A stretch of 64,000 nucleotides of DNA from Saccopteryx bilineata (lineage: Eukaryota > Chordata > Mammalia > Chiroptera > Emballonuridae), in NCBI RefSeq assembly GCF_036850765.1, contig NC_089496.1, positions 104,677,767 to 104,741,766 on the forward strand, given 5' to 3'. Every line of letters starts with the position of its first letter. Within the stretch, counting starts at the first letter, position 1. A program made the translations under genes and the position numbers. Positions 59,101-64,000 of this stretch are shown here, one piece after another. Under the pieces are notes generated by a model, which was given only the letters and a program-made list of their open reading frames with translations, searched no databases and was not told the DNA's origin.

Positions 59101-62100
59101 TGGCTCTGACTGGGCGAGTTGAAGTTGAATCCCCCTCGCACCTGCTGATCCGGGTCCCTGAAGATTTGGGAGACGGTCAGTGGCTCACCTGTACACGGTG
59201 CTGCCCGGGAAAGAACCGTCTTACCAGTGTGGGCAATGGAGACCTCTCTGTGCTCAGCAGATACCTTGGCTCATCTGATTTCCTTTGATGCCTCTAATAC
59301 TTAAACTGCTGGCCAGATAGCAGCCTCTGTAGGAAGGGGGTCTGGCAGAAATGGGGGGCAGCTGTGCTCCCGGCTCAGCCGAGCTGGGGGGGGGGCAGGG
59401 TCACTCTGGAAGGTGGGAGCACACAGCGCCTTGCTTTTTCCGCTTCACAGGTGTTTCCTTCCCAGCTCTGACCCGTCTGTTTCTCTCTCTATTTCAGGAA
59501 GCTTCATCCTCTGCAAATGGCCCCTCCCGGGAGGGCTCCCGGCTGCTGCCCGCTCGGGAAGGCCACGCGGTGTACCCGCAGCTCCGACCAGGCTACATTC
59601 CCATTCCTGTCCTCCACGAAGGCCCGGAGAGCCGGCAGCCGCAGCCTTTCTCTGCCTCTCCTCAGCCCGGGGCGCAGCGATTCCGCACCGAGGCCGCCGC
59701 TGCGGCTCCTCAGAGGTCCCAGTCACCTCTGCAGGGTGTGGCAGAAACCACCCAGCCAGATAAACAATGTGGACAGGCGGTAGCAGCGGTGGCAGCCCAG
59801 CCCCCAGCCTCCCACAGACCTGAGGTAAGGACAGGCTTGGCTCTCAAGCCTGTGGGTGCGACCGGGAGCTGTTGTGCTTCTCAGTCTGGTCCCAGGTTCT
59901 GCCAGCACCCCCGGCCTGGCCCCTGATAGAATGCAGGGCATCTGGGCCTGGCCTGAGCATCAGAGATCACCCAGCAAAGGCAGCAGGGAGGCAGCTTCTG
60001 GCAACAGGGTTTTAAGCCTGAAGCCAATAATACTTCAGTGCATGTATGTCTAGAGAATAATTCTTAATCGGATTCTCAGCCGAGATCTGAGGCCCAGTGG
60101 ACCCCAGTAGGGTTCTTGAGCAGGAGGCCCTCTTGGTTTTCCTGCCTTAGGCCGCACAGGGGACACAGTTCCCAGTGCCCCGCTGAGTCCTCTGGGGATC
60201 AGCAGGGACAGGGTGACGCGTGATAGCAAATGCAGTGTACTGAGCACGTCTTGTTTGTGGCACTGGGAGAAGGCACAGTCGCGCTTGCTTTACACCTTCC
60301 AGCCAGCCCGGGGAGGGAGGTACCTTTCCCAGGTTGCGGATGAAGCTCGGGAAGCTCTTCAGCTGGTGAGAACTTGAACCGAGGCCCCTTGGCTGCAGAG
60401 CACCCCGCCCTAACACTACAGTCTGAAAGCTTGCAGATGGGGGGCCTGTACACCTGCCGTCCTGAGCAGGCACATAGCAGAGGCGGGCAGAGTGCCAGGC
60501 AGAGGGTCCGCTGTGGGGCCACGCCTCTACCTTCTGTGTCTTGCAGCGATCCCAGTCTCCGGCCACGTCAGACTGCTCGTCCTCTTCCTCCTCGGCCAGC
60601 TTGCCCTCCTCCAGCAGGAGCAGCCTGGGCAGCCACCAGCTGCCCCGGGGCTACATCCCCATTCCTGTGATCCACGAGCAGAATGTCTCCCGGCCAGCCG
60701 CTCAGCCCTTCCACCAAGCCCAGAAGACCCACTACCCAGCCCAGCAGGGCGAATACCAGACCCACCAGCCCGTGTACCACAAGATCCAGGGGGACGACTG
60801 GGAGCCCCGGCGGGCGACATCCCCGTTCCGGTCGCCTGCCCGGAGTGCGTCCAGCCGGGAGGTCTCTCCAGCCAGAAGCAGCACGCCGGTGCACTCCCCA
60901 TCACCCCGGCGCGTGCCCACTGTGGTCGACAGGCCTCAGGTACGAGAGTCAGTGTCGCCAGACCAGCCACCGCAGCTTCCCTTTGGGGGCGAGGAGCTCT
61001 GTGGGAGTGCCCCGGGTCCCCCGACAGCCCTCCCTAGATGACACACGTGTAACAGGGAGCACGAGGCCCTGGAAATGGCTGGTTATCCACAGAAAGGCAG
61101 GAGCAGGCCTGGCTGTAAACCCTCAGTACTTTCTACAGCGTCTGCTTGTGTTCAGGGCAGCTGCCTGGGGGCAGGTCCCACCACAATGGGAGCAGCTGGG
61201 CAGGAGGCGGCGTCATTCACACACCCGGGGCCCAGGTCTCTCAGCGCCCCACACCCCAGCCAATTCTTATTTCCCAGCTGACGAAATTGGGGTATATGAG
61301 ATTCTTAAACGGTTTTAGATACTCACTTAAATGTAGATGAGCCAAGATATTTTGGTTTTTAAGCATAGCTTGTTTAAAAAAACATGGCTCTAACTTAGTC
61401 ACATTAAAGAGTGCCTTAGCCTATGCAGCCAGAGGTCAGTGCAGAGATGCCCGGCTGAGTAGTTAGCTCTGGCACAGATGTGCCCAGCAAAATTCCTACA
61501 AGGTTAACTAGTTCATACATCTTGCTTTTTCTCAAAACATCTATCAGTTTGGGTAGAAACCACTAGGCTGTCATAGGTTAAAAAAAAAAAGCTTTGAACT
61601 TTTCCAAAACAGGAAATGGGAAAAACACAGTCTGAACAGAGAGACTGTCCCCATATCATGAGGAAGGGAACAAGTGACAATTACTCCTCCATAGCTGTGT
61701 CACCTGGAAGTCTGAGTCATCAGGACTGTTCTTTGAGTGAGCTAAACTAGCTCAGCAGTCAGCACGAGTTTTTAGTATTTGTTGTTTCTGAAAATTACAT
61801 TGGCTTTCTTTTTATTGCCCCAAGAATGCCATCTACAGAAAAACCCAGCGAGAGGTAACAGACTAATAGACCAAGGGGATGAATGGAAGTGTGACAAGTG
61901 GTTTGGTCACACACACGATTAACACATTTCTACTCTGTAACAGCCATTACTGACTTTGAAGATCTCTATACTGTTAAACTTTAAGAAAGAAAATGCCATT
62001 TCTCAGTGTTCTTTCTAATCAGTATTGTAGTAGCTACAGACAGCATCCTGTGACCCTCAGCCAGTTATTAAAAACACCTCTGTGTCCTTGCCTCTCTTCA

Positions 62101-62911
62101 GCAGCCGATGGCCCATCGAGAACCTTCACTTGCTCCCCAGCCTGAACAGAAACCAGAAAGCAAACCAGGCCCAGCTGGACCAGATGTCCTTCCTGGACAC
62201 GTCCCAATCCAGGTGATCCGAAAGGAGGTGGATCCTCAGCCTGTTTCCCGGAAGCCCCCACCTCCCTCCGAGAAGGTGGAGGGAAAGGTGCCCTCTGCTC
62301 CCGGTCCCAGCCCCGCCCCTTCTGCTGTCCCCTCGCCCCCCAAGAATGTGGCTGCCGAAGAGAGGGCAGCCCCCAGCCCTGCCCCGGCAGAAGCCACTCC
62401 TCCAAAACCAGGAGAAGCTGAGACACCCCCCAAACACCCCGGCGTGCTGAAGGTAGAAGCCATCCTGGAGAAGGTGCAAGGGCTGGAGCAGGCTGTGGAC
62501 AGCTTTGAAGGTAAGAAGACAGACAAGAAGTACCTGATGATAGAAGAATATTTGACCAAAGAGCTGCTGGCCCTGGATTCGGTGGACCCCGAAGGACGAG
62601 CAGATGTCCGTCAGGCCCGGAGAGACGGCGTCAGGAAGGTTCAGACCATCCTGGAGAAACTTGAGCAGAAAGCAATAGATGTCCCAGGTCAAGTCCAGGT
62701 CTATGAACTGCAGCCCAGTGCCTTTGAAAGCGATCAGCCCCTGCAGGAAATCATGGGAGCCGTGGCAGCAGACGAGAGCAAGAAAAGTGCTGGAAATGGA
62801 GAGAATACCAAGACTGAGACCCAGCAGCCAGAAGCCCACGCAGCGGCCGCTTCCCACCCCGGCAGCACGACAGACCCGGCTGGTGACCCGGCAGCACCGC
62901 AGTCTCAGTGA
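41032..62911 (+). CDS. BAG3: BAG3 co-chaperone, complete four-exon gene
   Basis: The coding exons are 41032-41199, 59498-59824, 60547-60939 and 62102-62911, all in phase 0 with GT-AG borders. They give a 565-residue protein (human 575). BAG3 is an HSP70 nucleotide-exchange co-chaperone that links HSP70 and small heat-shock proteins to chaperone-assisted selective autophagy, notably at the muscle Z-disc. Visible parts: WW domain (about 18-50; W22, W45, P48), IPV motifs at 92-94 and 204-206 that bind HSPB8/HSPB6, RSQSP motifs (S132, S169) of the 14-3-3 type, a Pro-rich region, and the BAG domain (about 409-488, [14 protein letters not shown] to [11 protein letters not shown]). It is intact with no frame damage. 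The start ATG (ACCCAGCATGA) has A at -3. It is about 4 residues shorter than human near residue 15 and 2 shorter near the WEPR segment. TIAL1 lies head-to-head 36 kb upstream, as in human. Confidence 0.97.
41705..44264. other. Intronic, repeat-free AT-rich stretch
   Basis: No recognised repeat, exon or structured element; C homopolymer at about 41757-41766. Confidence 0.5.
44265..44545 (-). repeat. L1 3'-end fragment, reverse orientation
   Basis: AATGGGGTGACATTGATTAA, TTGTGTGCCCATCACCCAAA, ATCATTTTCCATCACCATCC, GTCCATGAGTCTTC; the order of the bat/laurasiatherian L1 3' UTR seen in reverse. A short piece of the same segment is at 26343-26435. Confidence 0.65.
47775..47824. promoter_or_regulatory. 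Two AP-1 sites, one MARE/ARE-like, in BAG3 intron 1
   Basis: TGACTCA occurs at 47775-47781 and 47814-47820. The second extends to TGACTCAGCAG, matching a MARE/antioxidant-response core (TGACnnnGC). They lie 32 bp apart in a GC-rich block about 6.7 kb inside the intron. Candidate stress-responsive enhancer; inference only. Confidence 0.4.
49825..49990 (+). repeat. MIR fragment
   Basis: TTTTTACAGCTGGGGAAACT, CACAGCTGGTGAGCAGCAGG and GGAGCCCAGGGTG; MIR core. Confidence 0.6.
50491..50871 (-). mobile_element. Rhin-1-type SINE, minus, nested (long subtype)
   Basis: GAGATGAGATACATCAATTC body, many CTCAAGCCAGTGACC complement sub-repeats, ending CTGCCTGGTCAGG; flanks CTCATATGTGTCTT / CTCCCATATATGTCTT. 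Confidence 0.85.
50934..51162 (-). mobile_element. Short Rhin/VES SINE, minus, nested
   Basis: T-rich start, GAAGCATCAACTCCCATATG, ending GCGCCACCACAGGTCAGG; perfect 14-bp duplication CCAGGTTGACACTT at 50920-50933 and 51163-51176. Confidence 0.9.
51217..51815. mobile_element. Palindromic MITE, copy 2, split by a SINE
   Basis: Same element as 7408-7668. It is flanked by TA (51215-51216, 51816-51817), with left end CTGTATTTCCCCATGTATAA and right end complementary to CCGCATTCCTCCATGTATAA. Interior phrases TTGGGGCCCGAAATT, TATTACATAAAGTCATTGAA and AAGTGGGAAATGC are shared. Without the SINE at 51374-51706 and one 11-bp target-site copy it is 255 bp. Confidence 0.78.
51374..51706 (+). mobile_element. 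Rhin-1-type SINE, plus, inside the MITE
   Basis: GCCTGACCAGGCAGTGGCGC head, complete body and poly(A); duplication GTGGGAAATGC / GCGGGAAATGC at 51363-51373 and 51707-51717. Confidence 0.92.
51818..53233. other. Intronic, unique sequence and a diverged repeat
   Basis: About 52560-52830 has MIR/MER5-like words (CTGGAAGGGACCTTGG, CTTAGAATCTGAGAAGCAC). G homopolymer at about 52863-52871. No exon. Confidence 0.45.
53249..53445 (+). mobile_element. Short Rhin/VES SINE, plus
   Basis: GCCTGACTTGTGGCGGCGCA head, GTTGATGCTTCCCACTTC body; duplication AAATTAATGCAGGGA / AAATGAATGTGGGGA at 53234-53248 and 53446-53460. Confidence 0.88.
53461..54010. other. Intronic, nothing recognised
   Basis: Unique sequence, T-rich tract near 53890-53910. 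Confidence 0.45.
54011..54320 (+). repeat. Local duplication, copy 1 (interrupted by a SINE)
   Basis: The segment TTTCAGGACCCTCC through TTCAGGTTTTTTG (54228-54300, with its upstream start at 54011-54026) reappears at 56701-56785 with small differences and a 7-bp gap. A SINE entered copy 1 at 54027. Confidence 0.8.
54027..54218 (+). mobile_element. Short Rhin/VES SINE, plus
   Basis: GCCTGACCTGTGGTGGCACA head; perfect 15-bp duplication AAAAGCTTCTTTCAG at 54012-54026 and 54219-54233. Young insertion. Confidence 0.92.
54321..55091. other. Intronic, unique sequence
   Basis: GC-rich open frames at 54550-55035 have no domain content and look like chance; no repeat recognised. Confidence 0.45.
55094..56373 (+). 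mobile_element. Mariner transposon, full length, inactive
   Basis: 1280 bp between TA dinucleotides (55092-55093, 56374-56375). Imperfect inverted ends of about 29 bp share CTACCGGAAAGTTCTGT (left) and CTACCAGAAAGTTCTGT (complement of right). It holds a single decayed mariner transposase. The mismatch level between the ends suggests an old insertion. Confidence 0.9.
55270..56297 (+). pseudogene. Mariner transposase pseudogene (DD34D type)
   Basis: The N-terminal part (55270-55698) is open and carries the paired helix-turn-helix DNA-binding half ([39 protein letters not shown]). It ends in a TAG at 55696. Read through, the frame gives [12 protein letters not shown] (first catalytic Asp) until a frame change near 55850. 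The other frame supplies [10 protein letters not shown] and [13 protein letters not shown] (second and third Asp). One nonsense codon and at least one indel make it inactive. Usual mariner transposase length is about 345 residues, which fits the span. Confidence 0.88.
56374..56700. other. Intronic, GC-rich unique sequence
   Basis: Between the mariner and duplication copy 2. Short open frames only. Confidence 0.45.
56701..56785 (+). repeat. Local duplication, copy 2
   Basis: TTTCAGGACCCTCCTGAGTC, ATTTCTTCCGGAATCAGG, TTGTCCTTCAGGTTTTTTG align with 54228-54300. The VES-type SINE that follows (56786 on) appears in copy 1 only as a stub (GAGGGAGAGGTACAGAGAGA). Confidence 0.8.
56786..56910 (-). 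mobile_element. VES-type SINE, minus
   Basis: GAGAGAGACAGGAACATCAG, TGACCAGGGAGTTGAACTGG, ending CCAGCCAGGGCT. Confidence 0.75.
56911..57116 (-). mobile_element. VES-type SINE, minus
   Basis: TTATTGATCGATTGATTTTT, GCTCCACTCAGGCATGCATT, CCCTGACCAGGGAGCGAAC, ending CTCGTCAGAGCT. Outer flanks of the SINE pair share TGTCCTTCAG (56761-56773 region and 57118-57127). Confidence 0.8.
57276..57621 (+). mobile_element. Rhin-1-type SINE, plus
   Basis: GCCTGACCAGGCAGTGGCAC head, complete body, poly(A) with G interruptions; duplication GAGAACTGTCCCA / GAGAGCTGTCCCA at about 57263-57275 and 57622-57634. Confidence 0.9.
57635..59497. other. Intronic, unique GC-rich sequence before BAG3 exon 2
   Basis: No repeat or extra exon recognised. 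G homopolymers at about 58022-58030 and 59388-59396. Ends in a good polypyrimidine tract and CAG. Confidence 0.5.
59498..59824 (+). CDS. BAG3: BAG3 exon 2
   Basis: 109 codons, residues 57-165, from acceptor ATTTCAG to donor GTAAGG. It contains the first IPV motif ([11 protein letters not shown], residues 88-98) that binds the hydrophobic groove of HSPB8/HSPB6, and the first RSQSP motif (S132, equal to human S136). Strongly similar to human exon 2, with local change in the [14 protein letters not shown] stretch. Confidence 0.96.
59825..60546 (+). other. BAG3: BAG3 intron 2 (722 bp) with MIR
   Basis: GT-AG intron. About 60225-60425 is a MIR fragment (GGTACCTTTCCCAGGTTGCG, CTTGAACCGAGGCCCC). 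Confidence 0.85.
60547..60939 (+). CDS. BAG3: BAG3 exon 3
   Basis: 131 codons, residues 166-296, from acceptor CTTGCAG to donor GTACGA. It begins with the second RSQSP motif (S169, human S173), then a Ser-rich run, then the second IPV motif ([12 protein letters not shown]205 corresponds to the human P209 myopathy position and is conserved). [20 protein letters not shown] is identical to human. The following WEPR segment is two residues shorter than human. Confidence 0.96.
60940..62101 (+). other. BAG3: BAG3 intron 3 (1162 bp)
   Basis: GT-AG intron ending CCTCTCTTCAG followed at once by CAG, a tandem acceptor. No SINE recognised; AT-rich in the middle. Confidence 0.85.
62102..62911 (+). CDS. 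BAG3: BAG3 exon 4 (Pro-rich region, BAG domain, stop)
   Basis: 269 codons plus TGA (62909-62911), residues 297-565. [13 protein letters not shown] holds a degenerate third IPV-like motif (IQV) and the KEVD site. A Pro-rich stretch follows (about 345-405), then the BAG domain (about 409-488), almost identical to human, which contacts the HSP70 ATPase domain. The C-terminal tail is acidic/Gln-rich and more diverged. Confidence 0.97.
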   Translation, partial: QPMAHREPSLAPQPEQKPESKPGPAGPDVLPGHVPIQVIRKEVDPQPVSRKPPPPSEKVEGKVPSAPGPSPAPSAVPSPPKNVAAEERAAPSPAPAEATPPKPGEAETPPKHPGVLKVEAILEKVQGLEQAVDSFEGKKTDKKYLMIEEYLTKELLALDSVDPEGRADVRQARRDGVRKVQTILEKLEQKAIDVPGQVQVYELQPSAFESDQPLQEIMGAVAADESKKSAGNGENTKTETQQPEAHAAAASHPGSTTDPAGDPAAPQSQ

Positions 62912-63125
62912 AAAGCAGACTCGGGACGGAACTGACTGCGCGGGTTCGGGAATTCTAAGTTGCATGCATTTCAGGGACTTGAAATCAGTTGGTTTTTACT
63001 ATTCATAGCCGCTTGATACGCAGTAACCTGGGTGGAGGCAAAGCAGTAAAAAGGCTAAAAGGAAAATTATGCTTTTCTTCAGTATTCTTATTCTTACACT
63101 GTACAAATAAAGAAGTTGTTTGTTT
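62912..63125 (+). other. BAG3: BAG3 3'UTR
   Basis: Short 3'UTR from the stop to the first good poly(A) signal. The GTACAAATAAAGAAGTTG context resembles the end of human BAG3 mRNA. Later signals at about 63355, 63427 and 63518 could serve longer forms. Confidence 0.7.
63106..63111 (+). terminator. BAG3: BAG3 poly(A) signal AATAAA
   Basis: Canonical hexamer 195 bp after the stop codon, followed by T/G-rich sequence (GTTGTTTGTTTC, 63115 on) as expected for a downstream element. Confidence 0.75.
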
Positions 63126-64000
63126 CACAAGTTGAACAACGTCACTTGTTTTGGGGCCCTCTCTGCGTGGGCACCACGTGTTAGCCACGGTGTGAGCTGT
63201 CTCCCTGTAGCTCTGGACTGGAGGAGTGTTTTCAGGGGGGAAATAGGGAATCGATTTCCCATCACAGAAATATGAAGCCCATTTTGTCAGAAATGTTGCC
63301 ATTTTAATGAGACGATTTTCTTCATCTCCTAGCTGAAATACTTAACTTTAGATAGAATAAAATGTGTAAGGAGCCGTGGGAATATCTGTATGTTGAATGA
63401 CTTTAATGCTACATTTTAAAAAAGGAAAATAAAGTAGTAATATGACTCTGTTTCTTGTGGTTTGTAAAAATTGGAAGAGAGTGGCAGCATCCAGATGGTC
63501 TCTCACTGGCTGCAGGGAAAATAAATGGAGATGCATTTCCAAGCCTGCTCTGGGATTCCTACCACTTCTGCTGGCCCCACTCATGAGAAAATGAGTCGTC
63601 AGTTTTCAGTCTCGGGTTACAGTGCATGCTGGGCAGACCTGGGGCTGTGAACGCAGGTAAGGGCTATGTGCGGGCCACATCTCTGCACACTGCACCAGCC
63701 AAGGTGCCACTTGGGCAACGTCTTTGCCCACCTGGCCCCAGGCGATCTGCAGGACTCACCAGGTTGCTGAGATGGTTCAGACGCGCACAGGGAAACCAGC
63801 TGCCAGTATTGCCCGAAGCTGGCCACGGTGGTGTTTCGAGTCCAGGTCAGGAGGGCTTGGGAACGTGCTCTTTGAGAGTCTTGGGGTCATCTTTATCTGA
63901 CACTTCTCTGAGTCACCAAACCAGTCTGGAGCTCTCTTCCCAGATTGGATTCCTAGAAGCCACTGGCTGGAAGAGGACCCTTCTTTCTGTGCCAGTGGCT
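63126..64000. other. Downstream of BAG3, nothing recognised
   Basis: Unique sequence after BAG3. In human the next gene is INPP5F, further away. No exon or repeat seen. Confidence 0.5.

Larger units (their letters stand above)
41200..59497 (+). other. BAG3: BAG3 intron 1 (18.3 kb)
   Basis: Donor GTGAGC and acceptor TTTCTCTCTCTATTTCAG. The first 9 kb (to 50.4 kb) lacks SINEs and has only an L1 fragment at 44265-44545. A GC-rich block with two AP-1 sites lies at 47.6-47.9 kb. The second half holds a nested repeat block, several SINEs and a mariner. The many open frames inside show no domain content and no splice support. Confidence 0.9.

Noticed and set aside
62126..62965. 279-codon minus-strand open frame opposite BAG3 exon 4
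   Set aside because: It is the antisense of a conserved coding exon, and no family is recognised.
1..64000. CRISPR arrays, operons, bacterial or phage genes
   Set aside because: Nothing of the kind is present; intron-exon structure, SINEs and CpG islands are vertebrate. The repeated CTGGCTTGAGC units are SINE sub-repeats, not a CRISPR array.

Overview
This is a mammalian nuclear DNA window, most likely from a bat of the horseshoe/leaf-nosed group (Rhinolophidae/Hipposideridae). The inference rests on two things: a BAG3 gene almost colinear with the human protein, and about forty tRNA-derived SINEs of bat-specific VES and Rhin-1 types, mixed with DNA transposons that are also common in bats. 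I have run no database search; family names come from recognition of the sequence.

Two host genes can be supported. At the left, on the minus strand, is the first coding exon of TIAL1 (4555-4586) in a CpG island that spans about 4.1-5.6 kb. Its first intron fills the window down to base 1. Just upstream of TIAL1 is a tight cluster of four ZNF143/THAP11-type motifs (5051-5317). On the plus strand the whole BAG3 gene is present. It has a CpG-island promoter with heat-shock-element-like and AP-1 motifs (about 40.4-41.0 kb), four coding exons (41032-41199, 59498-59824, 60547-60939, 62102-62911) with introns of 18.3, 0.72 and 1.16 kb, and a poly(A) signal at 63106. The predicted protein is 565 residues, with an N-terminal WW domain, two IPV motifs, two RSQSP 14-3-3-type motifs and a C-terminal BAG domain. 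The divergent TIAL1-BAG3 order matches human 10q26.

The roughly 36 kb between the two promoters is intergenic and heavily colonised. It holds a 3.3-kb hAT element with a broken transposase (8622-11939), a solo-LTR-like insertion (about 14190-14930), L2, MIR and MLT1/MaLR relics, L1 3'-end fragments, and dense SINEs between 19 and 40 kb, often nested and with clear target-site duplications. BAG3 intron 1 contains a five-element nest (50.4-51.8 kb), a dead mariner (55094-56373) and a short local duplication on either side of it. The two CpG-island promoters sit in SINE-free intervals (1-7.4 kb and 39.8-50.4 kb).

I found no new protein-coding system. The most interesting signals are the ZNF143 motif cluster, two copies of a short palindromic MITE, the layered transposon nests that give relative dates, and several BAG3-specific oddities: Pro after the KEVD site, a tandem splice acceptor, and an open upstream frame.
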